A stretch of DNA of 64,000 nt from an uncultured Amaricoccus sp. (GTDB lineage: Bacteria > Pseudomonadota > Alphaproteobacteria > Rhodobacterales > Rhodobacteraceae), in contig NZ_CALAGI010000156.1 in assembly GCF_937891315.1 (NCBI RefSeq), forward strand, positions 37,952 to 101,951, given 5' to 3'. Within the stretch, counting starts at the first letter, position 1. Every line of letters begins with the position of its first letter. Below are positions 44,551 to 53,329 of the stretch, in pieces. Both the position numbers and the translations under genes were made by a program. The notes beneath the pieces are model-generated. The model ran no database searches, was not told the origin of the DNA, and was given only the letters and a program-made list of their open reading frames with translations.

Positions 44551-45126
44551 TTAAATGATCTGCTGGTTTTCCTGCGCGATCAGAGCCGCCTCGCGCATGA
44601 CGAGTCCGAGGACGAAGATCAGTCCGCCGAGGATGGCGATCATGGTGTCGTCCGTGGAGAAGGCCAGAACGAGGTGTCGCGCGCCCGGCGGGTTCCCCGC
44701 CGTGAGAATGACCGACAGCGCCGCGTCGGTCAGCGGCCGCGGCGCGGCGAGCGCCAGCATCGCCCAGGCGATCCGCCGGAGCCGCGGTGCGAACAGACCC
44801 CAGAAAACCGATCCTTCCCGGATGTCGTCGCAGATCTGGTAGACCTGACGCAGCGCACGGAAAAGAACGGCGAGCGGGATCATCGAAACCGCCAAACCGA
44901 GGCCCCGCGACCATCCGTCCAATGACAGCGAAACATCGGCCAGGCCCAGCCGGGCGGCGACCAGAGCCGAAGCATGGTCTGACGAAATCCACGCCCATGC
45001 GAGCAGACCCTGAGTCGCCACGGCTCCGAAAGCGACGAGCAGGCACATGCCGCGGGCCGTGCGCCGCGGCGAGGGCCCGCGCAGTCGTGTGGACGGACCG
45101 TCCGCGGCGACATCCGGAATGCTCAT
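44551..45126 (-). CDS. DUF2975 membrane protein
   Basis: About 191 residues from ATG 45126 (GGGAGGCG precedes). Four hydrophobic helices (LLVAFGAVATQGLLAWAW; LAVSMIPLAVLFRALRQVY; IAWAMLALAAPRPL; IAILGGLIFVLGLVMREAALIAQENQQII). The final segment 'REAALIAQENQQII' is the DUF2975 signature. DUF2975 proteins occur in operons with a small YozG-like XRE protein, as here, and are suspected to be membrane partners of that regulator. An AT-rich stretch (45150-45185) upstream probably holds the promoter. Confidence 0.82.
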   Translation of the reverse strand: MSIPDVAADGPSTRLRGPSPRRTARGMCLLVAFGAVATQGLLAWAWISSDHASALVAARLGLADVSLSLDGWSRGLGLAVSMIPLAVLFRALRQVYQICDDIREGSVFWGLFAPRLRRIAWAMLALAAPRPLTDAALSVILTAGNPPGARHLVLAFSTDDTMIAILGGLIFVLGLVMREAALIAQENQQII

Positions 45127-45301
45127 GCGACCGCGCCTCCCGCGTTGACATGAAAAAATTAATGTGTAACAATAATTAATACGTCGAGTGGGATAAGTCA
45201 ATCATGCTCAAGGCGTTCTCTGCCCCGGCAATGCCCATGCTTGATCCTGCCATGAGGGCGCCCCCATGCCGATGGCGGTTCCTGTTGGATCGGGGGCGTT
45301 G

Positions 45302-46102
45302 ATGCGTCCGGCGCTCCGCGCCTTGGGCGTCGGTCTGGCTCTCGCAGGCTGCGTGTCATTGCCGGGCACCGCCGTCCTCGATCCCCCCGCGGGACGTGTC
45401 GAAACGGCGGAAATCGCGCGGGCGGAGCCGGCAGTCGTGTTCGAGTCGGGGCTGGCGGGGTACAAGGAATCGTGGGGCGAAGTCTTTCAGGCCGTCGCGA
45501 CGACCAATACCGTCTTTGCATACGACCGGCCCGGCATCGGCCGGAGCGCGAGCACGACGCGGCCGCGCGATGGCGGTACGATCGTCGCCGACCTTCGCGC
45601 CCTCCTGAGAAGCCGCGACCTGCGACCGCCCTACGTTCTGGTGGGGCATTCGGCGGGCGGCCTCTACATGCAACTCTATGCCCGACGTTACCCGACCGAG
45701 GTCGCCGGCCTCGTGCTCGTCGACCCGACCCACCCGACCCAGTTCGAAGGTGCCGGCGCACTGGAAAATCGCGGCGGCCTGGTGTCGGCGGCCATGACCG
45801 CCGCGGGTCTGTTCGGGCCTGCGAGGGCGGAGTTCGACGCCCTTGCCGAGACGGGTCGGGCCGTGCTCGCCGCGCCCGAACTGCCCGCCGCCATGCCGGT
45901 GGTCATCCTGATCGCGCCGAGCGAAGCGGGAACACCGATCGCCGCGTTCGACAATGCCAAGCTCGCGGATTTCGCGAATCTGTATCCCCATGCGATTGTC
46001 CGCGAAGTCGACAGTGGTCACAATATTCAGGTGGAGCACCCCGAGGTGGTTATCGAGGCCATTCGGGAGGTGCTATCGGACCATGATAAGTCATCGAATT
46101 GA
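45302..46102 (+). CDS. alpha/beta-hydrolase lipoprotein
   Basis: About 266 residues from ATG 45302; the in-frame ATG at 45266 adds 12 residues ahead of the signal peptide. Lipobox LALAGC gives a lipid-anchored outer protein. The alpha/beta hydrolase fold has FAYDRPGIGRSAS, nucleophile elbow VGHSAGGLYMQLYARRYP (Ser), and C-terminal catalytic His in EVDSGHNIQVEHPE. Closest to lipase/esterase-like hydrolases of the Abhydrolase_1 family; substrate unknown. Confidence 0.85.
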   Translation: MRPALRALGVGLALAGCVSLPGTAVLDPPAGRVETAEIARAEPAVVFESGLAGYKESWGEVFQAVATTNTVFAYDRPGIGRSASTTRPRDGGTIVADLRALLRSRDLRPPYVLVGHSAGGLYMQLYARRYPTEVAGLVLVDPTHPTQFEGAGALENRGGLVSAAMTAAGLFGPARAEFDALAETGRAVLAAPELPAAMPVVILIAPSEAGTPIAAFDNAKLADFANLYPHAIVREVDSGHNIQVEHPEVVIEAIREVLSDHDKSSN

Positions 46103-46205
46103 TCTTCCATGAATCGGATGCAACCTGCTTTTGACTGAAGGTCTCGAAATTTGAGGATTGAAGGAGTGAGTTTTGACTGAATACAGATAGATATTTGATC
46201 TTGGA

Positions 46206-46313
46206 ATGCTGGTCGCCATCCTGTGCCTCGCGCTGATCTTGCTGATCCGAGATGTCCGGAGGCCGACCGATGCGAAATCCGGCGACGATGGTTCATCCTA
46301 CCATGCGGGGTGA
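46206..46313 (+). CDS. possible 35-residue membrane peptide
   Basis: Short frame of 35 codons with a hydrophobic N-terminal segment (MLVAILCLALILLIRD) and a charged tail (VRRPTDAKSGDDGSS). This is the right size and shape for a single-pass small membrane protein. The ribosome-binding site (TTGGA) is weak and the frame could be fortuitous, so this is a suggestion only. Confidence 0.25.
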   Translation: MLVAILCLALILLIRDVRRPTDAKSGDDGSSYHAG

Positions 46314-46457
46314 CGACCTGCGGCGAACGGCGGATCTCGCTCGGCACGACGGCATGAACGCCTCCCGTCCACCACAGCCGCCGAGATAGCCCACGAAGAA
46401 GGTGAATGCGACCAGTCAGGCCAGCGCGCAGCAACTCAGCCGACGAGCAAGCCACAT
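46293..46457 (-). pseudogene. possible decayed small membrane protein with in-frame TGA
   Basis: An excellent ribosome-binding site (GAGAAGGAGG) stands before ATG 46457. The frame reads MWLARRLSCCALA, then a TGA stop, then continues LVAFTFFVGYLGGCGG as a hydrophobic segment. TGG to TGA is the simplest explanation, so this looks like a recently inactivated short membrane protein. Overlaps the 46206 plus-strand frame, and only one of the two can be real. Confidence 0.3.
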
Positions 46458-46721
46458 ACCTCCTTCTCCACCGATGCTTCGCCGAAGCGCGTCGGGATGC
46501 GAATCCGGACCGACGGGGCCAATCCGTCGGGAGCGCGGCGGTCGGCCAGCGTGAACGGACATTCCGGCGGGTCAATCGGCGTCGGCTCACTCCGGTCGCG
46601 ACGATCACCGCCACCGAGACGATCCGCCCGTTCGGGCGCACCTTCAGAGGGCGGCGCGACGGGATACGCTCCGCCTTTCTCGTGGACATCGGCCTCTTCG
46701 GCGAGAGCCTCTGACCGCCGG

Positions 46722-47024
46722 TCATTCGGCGAGGCGGTCGCCTTCGGCGGGGGGAATCACCGGACCCGAGAGGGCGGCGGCGCGCTGGTTGAGCGCGGCG
46801 GCGCCCGCCGCGAGCGTGGCGCGCTGGTCTTCGAGCGCGGCGATCGCCGGGACGGCGGCGTCGATCGCCCGGGTAAAACGCGCGGTCTCGGCCAGCTTCG
46901 GCGCGGGGCGCGCGGCGGCGGCGTCGGAGATCGGAATGTCCGCCTCCTTCGGCGGGGCGCAACCCGCCAGGATGAGCGCCGCGGCGGCGAGCGCCGCGCG
47001 CGCGGGGGAAAGCAGCGTCGCCAT
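46722..47024 (-). CDS. small lipoprotein
   Basis: 100 residues from ATG 47024. Signal peptide with lipobox LILAGC (ALAAAALILAGCAPP), then an Ala-rich helical mature part (RFTRAIDAAVPAIAALEDQRATLAAGAAALNQRAAAL) that could form a short coiled coil. Function unknown. Coding frame is compact and the lipobox is unambiguous. Confidence 0.6.
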   Translation of the reverse strand: MATLLSPARAALAAAALILAGCAPPKEADIPISDAAAARPAPKLAETARFTRAIDAAVPAIAALEDQRATLAAGAAALNQRAAALSGPVIPPAEGDRLAE

Positions 47025-47190
47025 GCCACCGGTCCTAGCGCCCGGCGGGTCGCGCCACAAGCGCCGCGGGTCGCCGGGCCCAGGGGAATCGCTTGAAGGT
47101 TTACTTGGTCGTTCGGGCAAGGGCGGCGGCAAGGACGCCGTCCTCACCATCCGCCACATGCGCTCGCTCCCGAGCCGCGGCGGCGTCAGG

Positions 47191-47964
47191 TCAGTTGGCG
47201 AGCACGAAGCCGCTGTCGACGGCGATCGACTGGCCGGTGATGAAGCGGGCGTCGTCCGAGGCGAGGAAGTGGACCAGATTGGCCATGTCGCGCACGTCCT
47301 GGAAGCTCCTGAGCGGAAGCGACTGGCGGAACTTCTCGGCGAAGTCGGGACCGCTCATGCCGTTCTCGCCCCCGAGCCGCTCCATGATCGCGGTGAGCAT
47401 CGGCGTCATGACATGGCCGGGGTGCACCGAGTTGCAGCGGATGGCGTGGCCGGCCCGGCCGCAGTGCAGCGCGACCGACCGCGTCAGGTGCTCCACCGCC
47501 GCCTTCGAGGCACCGTAGGCCGCGAGGAACGGGGTCGGGACGAGCGAGGCCACCGACGCCATGTTGACGATCGCCCCGCCCCCCGACTTCGCCATGAGCG
47601 GAATGGCGTGCTTGCACCCGAGGAACACGCTCGACGTGTTCACATCCATTATGCGGCGCCAGTCGTCGGCGGGCGCCGTTTCGACGTCCTTGGCGGCGGT
47701 GCCCTTGCCCTCGGTGCCGGCGTTGTTGACGAGGACATGCAGGCCCCCGGCCTCGCGTCCGATCGCCTCGATCACGGCCAACCAGCTCGCCTCGTCGGCA
47801 ACGTCCTGGGCGAAGAAGCCCGCCCCCGTCTCGCGGGCGGCCGCCTCGCCGGCGGCCGCGTTGATGTCGGTGAGAAAGACCCGATGGCCGCTCTCGAGGA
47901 AACGTTCAACGATGCCGCGGCCGATGCCTTGGGCGCCGCCGGTGACGAGAACCGTCCTGCTCAT
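47191..47964 (-). CDS. SDR family oxidoreductase
   Basis: A 257-residue classical SDR. TGGAQGIG coenzyme motif, NNAG in HVLVNNAGTE, catalytic Ser in MASVASLVPTPFL, YxxxK as YGASKAAVEHL, and the C-terminal FLASDDARFITGQSIAVDSGF. NAD-preferring: acidic residue at the end of strand 2 (LTDINAA). Substrate unknown. Follows the second SDR by 11 bp in an operon. Confidence 0.92.
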   Translation of the reverse strand: MSRTVLVTGGAQGIGRGIVERFLESGHRVFLTDINAAAGEAAARETGAGFFAQDVADEASWLAVIEAIGREAGGLHVLVNNAGTEGKGTAAKDVETAPADDWRRIMDVNTSSVFLGCKHAIPLMAKSGGGAIVNMASVASLVPTPFLAAYGASKAAVEHLTRSVALHCGRAGHAIRCNSVHPGHVMTPMLTAIMERLGGENGMSGPDFAEKFRQSLPLRSFQDVRDMANLVHFLASDDARFITGQSIAVDSGFVLAN

Positions 47965-47975
47965 TCGCGCTCTCC

Positions 47976-48761
47976 TCAGAAATGCGCCGAAGGAAGGCCC
48001 GAGGTCTGGCCGCCGTCGACCAGGATCCCCGAGCCGGTGACCATCGCCGCCTCGTCGGAAGCGGCGAAGAGGATGACGTTTGCCACGTCGTCGACCGTCG
48101 CCAGCCGACCTACCGGCACCAGCGCGGCCATCTGCGCCTTGAGCGCGCGGCGGCCCTCCTCGCTGTCGGCGAGCGGGTCGAGCATCTCGCTGTCGACATA
48201 AGTCGGCAGGATCGACACGCAGCGTACCGGATGGCGCTTCTGCGCGCAGTGCAGCGCCGCCGACTTGGTGAGCAGCACGACCCCTGCCTTGACCGCGGCA
48301 TAGCCCGGCAGGTCGGCCGTCGCCGACACGCCCAGCATCGAGGACATGTTGATGACCGCGCCGGCGCCGCCGCTCGCGACGATCGCGCGGATGCCGTGCT
48401 TGGTGCCGAGCATCACGCCGGTCAGGTTGACGTCGACCATGGCCTGCCAGTCGGCCAGCTCGAAATTCTCAATGTCGCCGCCACGCCCGATCCCGGCGAT
48501 GTTGCAGAGGATATCGAGCCGGCCGAACGCCTCGACGGCGACCGCGAGCGCGGCGATCCAGTCGCTTTCCGCCGTCACGTCGATGCGCAGGCCGCGCGCC
48601 GCTTCGCCCAGCTCGGCGGCGAGCGCGGCCGCGCCGTCGCGGTTGATGTCCGCGATCACAACGCGGGCGCCCTCGGCGACGAAACGCCGGCAGACGGCGC
48701 GGCCGATGCCCGAGGCCCCGCCGGTGACGAAGGCAACTTTCCCGTCGAGTCTACCAACCAT
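47976..48761 (-). CDS. SDR family oxidoreductase
   Basis: A 261-residue classical SDR from ATG 48761, preceded by GGGGGGAG. TGGASGIG, CNIAGIGRGG (NNAG variant), MSSMLGVSATADLPGYAAVKAGVVLLTKS with catalytic Ser-Tyr-Lys (YAAVK). Asp in IADINRDG at the end of strand 2 favours NAD. It is the first of two adjacent SDR genes, divergent from the cupin gene at 48948; the two may form a catabolic module with the cupins. Confidence 0.92.
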   Translation of the reverse strand: MVGRLDGKVAFVTGGASGIGRAVCRRFVAEGARVVIADINRDGAAALAAELGEAARGLRIDVTAESDWIAALAVAVEAFGRLDILCNIAGIGRGGDIENFELADWQAMVDVNLTGVMLGTKHGIRAIVASGGAGAVINMSSMLGVSATADLPGYAAVKAGVVLLTKSAALHCAQKRHPVRCVSILPTYVDSEMLDPLADSEEGRRALKAQMAALVPVGRLATVDDVANVILFAASDEAAMVTGSGILVDGGQTSGLPSAHF

Positions 48762-48947
48762 CGCTCCCCCCTTCGCTCCAGAGGCGTCGAGCCTCATCTG
48801 CTCGGGGCTGGATCGCCCGAGGCGGGGACCGGCGCCATAGCGGAAAGCACCTATGCCGCCGGACCTCCCCGGCGACTACGCTCGCCCGCGCCACGAAGGC
48901 AGGCACCAAGGCGGTTTGCGAATCGCCACGGCACTCAGGAGGAAAGC

Positions 48948-49442
48948 ATGACCAAGATGATCGGTCCCGACTACTGGATGAAAAACCCCGGCATCACCGC
49001 CAAGGGCGACCGGAAGGAATTCATCGACCCGGACCTCATTCCCTGGACGAACTGGCTCATGCCGGGAACGCAGTTCAAGCTGTTCAGCTGCAACCTGGCG
49101 ACGGGGGCGTTCACCTTCCTGCTGAACGTCGATCCGGGGACCAAGGCCACCCCGCACTGGCACGTCGCCAATCTCGAGGTCCTGATCCTCAAGGGCGGCT
49201 TCTACTACGAGGAGGACGATCAGGGCCATGCCGGCTACTACACCTGCGAAACCGCGGGGACCGTGCACGAGCCGTTCGCGCCGGAGGGATGCCTGATGTT
49301 CGTCATCTCGCAGGGTCCGATCGGCGGCTACACCGACGACGGGCAGCTCGCCGTCGTGGCCGACGCCCATCTGCACCTCAAGCTGGCGCAGGCCAACGAC
49401 GCGGCCGCGCTGACGCGGGTGATCGACTATACCGTGAGCTGA
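48948..49442 (+). CDS. cupin-domain protein, 2,4'-dihydroxyacetophenone dioxygenase-like
   Basis: 164 residues with a strong AGGAGG ribosome-binding site. The first cupin motif HWHVANLEVLILKGG gives the HxH-x4-E metal triad, and GTVHEPF supplies the second-motif His. The pattern LMPGTQFKLFSCNLATGAFTFLLNVDPG followed by GPIGGYTDDG resembles the small cupin family typified by 2,4'-dihydroxyacetophenone dioxygenase (C-C bond-cleaving, iron-dependent). Convergent with a paralogous cupin. Substrate unknown. Confidence 0.82.
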   Translation: MTKMIGPDYWMKNPGITAKGDRKEFIDPDLIPWTNWLMPGTQFKLFSCNLATGAFTFLLNVDPGTKATPHWHVANLEVLILKGGFYYEEDDQGHAGYYTCETAGTVHEPFAPEGCLMFVISQGPIGGYTDDGQLAVVADAHLHLKLAQANDAAALTRVIDYTVS

Positions 49443-49494
49443 TCCCGCCTGCCCCCCGGCCCGGGTCTCGGGCCGGGGGGGTACCGCGCGTCGG

Positions 49495-49980
49495 TCAGAC
49501 GCTGGTCTGGTCGAGAATGGCGCCGGAGCCGTGCCCCTCGGCCATGGCGCGCATCGTCTTGCCGTCGACGATGCCGAGGATGACGCCGTCGTCGTCGAGG
49601 CCCGCGATCGGCCCCTCGAAGACGCAGAACAGGATGCATCCCTTGGTGGTGCGCGGCTGATGGATGTCGCCGGCGGGCTCGAACATGTAGGAGCCGGGGC
49701 GGCCGATGTCCTTGCCGTCGTAGGTGATGTCGCCTTCGAGCACGAGCAGCTCGATCGAGCCGAGATGGTGGTGGACGGGCGCGATCGTGTTCGGCGCGAC
49801 CTTCAGATAGATCGTGAAGCCGTTGCTGCGGGTGTTGACGCTGACGAGTTTGTACTCGACCCCTTCCATGACCCAGGGCTTCCAGTCGATCGAATCGATG
49901 TCGTGGAACTTTGGATAGGGGTAGGTGATCAGGTCGTTCACCTTGGCGTCGCGTTCGGTAACGGGAAGCAGATTGTTCAA
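49495..49980 (-). CDS. cupin-domain protein, paralogue of the neighbouring cupin
   Basis: 161 residues of the same family as the gene at 48948: WKPWVMEGVEYKLVSVNTRSNGFTIYLKVAPNTIAPVHHHLGSIELLVLEGDITYDG with the HHH/E metal site, and GDIHQPRTTKGCILFCVFEGPIAGLDDDG. The two genes converge, and their repeated layout indicates an old duplication with divergence. A possible pair of related ring- or diketone-cleaving enzymes. Confidence 0.82.
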   Translation of the reverse strand: MNNLLPVTERDAKVNDLITYPYPKFHDIDSIDWKPWVMEGVEYKLVSVNTRSNGFTIYLKVAPNTIAPVHHHLGSIELLVLEGDITYDGKDIGRPGSYMFEPAGDIHQPRTTKGCILFCVFEGPIAGLDDDGVILGIVDGKTMRAMAEGHGSGAILDQTSV

Positions 49981-50106
49981 GCTGGCATCTCCCTTGCTGG
50001 CTGGCCGCCGTCGATCGGCGGCTTCTCGAAGAAACGCCGGTTTCGCACGGCGCGCCGCGCGGAGGAATGACGGGGACTACCTAACGCCGGTGATGCGCCG
50101 GGCCGG

Positions 50107-50961
50107 TCAGTCCTTGGCGAGGATGCGCGAGAGGATCTGGGTCCGGCTGTTCACGTTTGCCTTGGAGTAGATCGACCTCAGGTGGTTCTCGACCGTCCGG
50201 ATCGAGATGTTGAGCGCGTGGGCGATATTGAGGTTGGTTCGTCCGGTCGTGAGCGCGTGCAGGACCTCGACCTCGCGTTCGGTCAGCCCCAGCCTGCGCC
50301 CGTAATGCCATGCCGGTCCCTGCATGCCGCTTCCCGGGATGGCGATCTTGCTCGCCTTGCCGATCGCCGCGTCGCGATAGTAGATCACACCGAGGGCGGC
50401 CCTCGCCGCCGCGGCTACCGCCGCCAGCGCATGGCGTTCGGTCGGGGCAAACGCTCGGGAATTGAGCGAGCGGTGGAAACCGAGGCAGATCAGGTCGCGC
50501 GCGGCCGGCGCCCCGATCGGAATCGTCAGCACGACCATCGACCCGAGATCGAAGGGGTGCAGGAAGATCTGATAGTAGCGCGAAGCGCGGATTCCTTCGT
50601 GGATCGAGAGAATTCCGGTCTCGGTTTCCTCGAAGCTGTCGACGTGGCAGGTCCGGTCAAGCGAAGGGCGCACCACCGGGTCCAGGTCGTAAAGCCTGTT
50701 GCGATAGGCCTCGGGTGCGTCAGGTCGTGGCCCCTGGTAGATGTAGCGAACGAGCCGATTGTCGTGTTCGGCGCCGCGGAAGTGCAGATAGACGCTGCTC
50801 TCGGCACCGACGAAGTGCGCGATCGGGTCGAGGACGCTCCTCGCGATCTGATCGACGTGAGTGCAGGAGAGGATCTCGTTCTGCACGGAAACGAGTCTCC
50901 TCGCGTTCACGGGCACGGTCTCACCCCAACTTCCGGCTTTCCAACCCCCGACAGGCATCAT
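50107..50961 (-). CDS. LuxR-family regulator with GAF-like sensor domain
   Basis: About 284 residues. The C-terminal LuxR helix-turn-helix is LTEREVEVLHALTTGRTNLNIAHALNISIRTVENHLRSIYSKANVNSRTQIL. The N-terminal 190 residues look like a GAF/autoinducer-type sensor (ILSCTHVDQIARSVLDPIAHFVGAESSVYLHF, FDLGSMVVLTIPIGAPAARDLICLGFHR), but I cannot place it in the AHL family. It lies 126 bp from the end of the second cupin, in the same direction, and may regulate the cupin/SDR region. Start uncertain: ATG at 50961 or 50958, or GTG at 50913. Confidence 0.8.
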   Translation of the reverse strand: MMPVGGWKAGSWGETVPVNARRLVSVQNEILSCTHVDQIARSVLDPIAHFVGAESSVYLHFRGAEHDNRLVRYIYQGPRPDAPEAYRNRLYDLDPVVRPSLDRTCHVDSFEETETGILSIHEGIRASRYYQIFLHPFDLGSMVVLTIPIGAPAARDLICLGFHRSLNSRAFAPTERHALAAVAAAARAALGVIYYRDAAIGKASKIAIPGSGMQGPAWHYGRRLGLTEREVEVLHALTTGRTNLNIAHALNISIRTVENHLRSIYSKANVNSRTQILSRILAKD

Positions 50962-51321
50962 TCGTTTCCGATCGCCCTTGTTGCTCCAAGCCTAAATCCA
51001 TCACGGGCTCTGAGCAACGGTAACTCGCGGAGAGCCGCCTGACCGACATCGGATGATGTGATAGGTGCGACCTCTTCGAGGTTCTGTCGGCGGACGCGGC
51101 GGCGGCGACATCGGGGCGAGGCGAGAAGCCTCGGTCGCGTCCCTTGACGTGGTGCAGGAGACCGCGCGCGGAGCCTCCGATGCGGCGCGGAGCCGCGGGG
51201 CCGGCGGTGACGCTGGGCGGCTACCGCGGCGAACCCATCATGTCGCCGCGGCCGGCCGACGAGGCCGGGTTCCAGGCGTTGTGGGAGGGGAGGGGCCGGC
51301 CGTCGGGGCCGGCCCGCGTGT
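50962..51321. other. 360-bp gap with no supported gene
   Basis: Separates the LuxR-type regulator from the end of the amine oxidase. High GC. I see only the hairpin at 51293-51315. Plus-strand open frames here have no family character. Confidence 0.5.
51293..51315 (-). terminator. stable hairpin after the amine oxidase gene
   Basis: GGGCCGGCC (51293-51301) and GGCCGGCCC (51307-51315) form a 9-bp stem with a 5-nt loop, 7 bp past the stop codon. No T run follows on the minus strand, so termination is plausible but not certain. Confidence 0.4.
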
Positions 51322-53307
51322 TCACTGGTTGGAGCGGATGGTCATCGCCGGGTTATTGGCGAAGAAGTTGTGCGGATTGATGTGGACGGTCTTCCACTCG
51401 GTCGACATCACCGGCCAGTCCTCCATGCGCGGGATGTGGTGGAAGCCGGCCGAGAACCAGGTGACGATGTCCTCGTCCATCAGCGGCCGGTCGGCCTTCA
51501 CCCACTCGGCCAGGGTGTCGCTGCCGTCGCTCTGCATCGCGAAGCCGCCGCCGGCGTAGCGCTGGGCGGGATCGTAGGGGGTGACCCAGACCGAATAGTC
51601 GATGTAGGCGTTGCGCTTGAACGGCGGGTCCTTGGCAAAGTCGAACGGACCGTAGGCGACGTCACCGTGATGGATCATCCAGCCGGGGGTGTGGCCGAGA
51701 TAACCCTTCCGGGCCGGGTCGGAGATATGGAAATACTTCGGCTCCGCGGCCGAGAGCCGGTAGCGCGCATCGAGCTCAGAATGCGGCGCCCGTTCCTCGA
51801 CCTTCCAGAACGACTGGCGGCGCAAGTCGTCGGGGACCTTGGCCGGGACGATGTTCATCGTGCCGAAATGGTTCTTCGGCTGATCCACGTCGAAGTCGAT
51901 ACGGAAGTTGAAGTAGTGGTCATGGTTCGCCGCCACGAGGTTCGGCGCGATCAGCGTGCCGTATTCCGTGTCGGCCTTGGCCGTGGGATCGTCCATCGAC
52001 ATCGCCGCGACCCCCTTGACCGCGTCGAGGCCGGTCGCGCCGATCTTGATCTCGATCTGGCCCGACTGCTTCAGGCGGTAGTCGATCAGGTAGTCGTAGT
52101 TGCCGACCTCGGAGGCGGTGCGCACGACGAGCTCGGTCGCCGGCCGTCCCTCGGCGGGCAGCGGCTTCTCCGGCGTCTGGGCGAAGACCTCGAAGTGACG
52201 CCAGGCCGGGTCGCCGACGTCGCGCTCGAAGATGCAGATCGCGTTCGGAATCTCGAGCGGCTTGCCGAAGTCGTCGGCGATCAGGGCGGGCAGGTAGGTG
52301 GCGTAGGACGGGCAGTCCACGTTCGGCGTCAGCGGCGTCATGAAGAGGCCGAAGCCGTACTCGCCCGAGTCCATGTAGGTCCGCCAGTACCAGCCCTCGG
52401 AAGGGTCCATGTAGGGCACGAAGACCTCGGACAGGTGCGCCTGGTAGATGACGGTGCGCCAGTCGTCGCCGTCCTTGACGTCGAGATTGGAGATGACGAG
52501 GCCCGGCCGCTTGTCGACGCGGAAGTTCAGCCGCCAGATGTCCCACTCGAGATGGCTGCCGTCGAGCTTGAAGTTCGGGCCGCCCGGCTGGGAGAGGGTG
52601 GCGGGATTGGACTCCGGGCGCAGGGGCGCGCGGGCGGCCACCTCCTCCTCGGTGTAGCCCCAGGGGTCGGTCGGGAGCGGGATCGCCGCCCCGTTGTCGA
52701 CGACGCGGACCACCTCCTTCTTCCCCAGGTCGTAGACGGCGAACAATCCCTCGATCGGCTTGGCGTAGAAGTTCGAGCCGGAGGGCGCCTGATAGCAGGG
52801 AACCCGCATCAGCCGGGTGCCCTGATACTCCTCGGTGAAGAAGTTCCCGGCGGTCAGCGGCAGGCAGAAGGCCTGCTCGGGGGTCAGGCCGCGCTTGGCG
52901 AGGCCGGCGACCATGTCCGGATGACCGAGCGCGCCGGTCATCGCGCCCATGAATTCGGTGAAGAGCACCATCGGCTGCCCGGGGGTGGGCGCGTCGGCCT
53001 CGACGGTGCCCTGAGTGATGTTGACGATCGCCTCGCGGAAACTGTCGGCGCCGGTGTAGTGCACGGTCGCCTTGCGGTCGGGCGTCGGGCCGTCCGCCCC
53101 GAAGGCGTAGACCTCGGCCTTCGGCGGCTCCTTGAGTTCGATCAGCGGATAGAGCGTCTCGTCGGTGACCGTGCCGGTGGAGCGCAGGATCTCGTTGATC
53201 TTCTGGTATTCCTCGGCGGTGATCCCGTCGAGCGGGTGCGCCGAGAGCGCGCCGGCCGTCAGTGTGGCGGCGAGCGCGGTTCCGGCGAGGTAGCGCGTGA
53301 ACGTCAT
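51322..53307 (-). CDS. copper-containing primary-amine oxidase (TynA-like), periplasmic
   Basis: A 661-residue quinoprotein with a signal peptide (LAGTALAATLTAGALSA). It oxidises primary amines to aldehyde, ammonia and H2O2. The topaquinone precursor is Y404 in VGNYDYLIDYR; the copper His pair is HDHYFNFRID and the third His is in FHHIPRMEDWPVM. The catalytic base Asp is in YMDSGEYGFG. It lies downstream of the aldehyde dehydrogenase and a FeaR-like regulator, as tynA does with feaB in E. coli. The fragment before its start at 53307 is a damaged dehydrogenase copy. Confidence 0.92.
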   Translation of the reverse strand: MTFTRYLAGTALAATLTAGALSAHPLDGITAEEYQKINEILRSTGTVTDETLYPLIELKEPPKAEVYAFGADGPTPDRKATVHYTGADSFREAIVNITQGTVEADAPTPGQPMVLFTEFMGAMTGALGHPDMVAGLAKRGLTPEQAFCLPLTAGNFFTEEYQGTRLMRVPCYQAPSGSNFYAKPIEGLFAVYDLGKKEVVRVVDNGAAIPLPTDPWGYTEEEVAARAPLRPESNPATLSQPGGPNFKLDGSHLEWDIWRLNFRVDKRPGLVISNLDVKDGDDWRTVIYQAHLSEVFVPYMDPSEGWYWRTYMDSGEYGFGLFMTPLTPNVDCPSYATYLPALIADDFGKPLEIPNAICIFERDVGDPAWRHFEVFAQTPEKPLPAEGRPATELVVRTASEVGNYDYLIDYRLKQSGQIEIKIGATGLDAVKGVAAMSMDDPTAKADTEYGTLIAPNLVAANHDHYFNFRIDFDVDQPKNHFGTMNIVPAKVPDDLRRQSFWKVEERAPHSELDARYRLSAAEPKYFHISDPARKGYLGHTPGWMIHHGDVAYGPFDFAKDPPFKRNAYIDYSVWVTPYDPAQRYAGGGFAMQSDGSDTLAEWVKADRPLMDEDIVTWFSAGFHHIPRMEDWPVMSTEWKTVHINPHNFFANNPAMTIRSNQ

Positions 53308-53329
53308 GCTTGCTTTTCCCCTGTTGTCG

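Larger units (their letters stand above)
46103..46721. other. 619-bp degraded region
   Basis: No well-supported gene. It begins AT-rich (46103-46230) and contains one possible 35-codon membrane peptide on the plus strand (46206) and one frame-broken 55-codon peptide on the minus strand (46457). From 46500 to 46721 open frames are long only because of high GC and lack family features. Confidence 0.5.
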
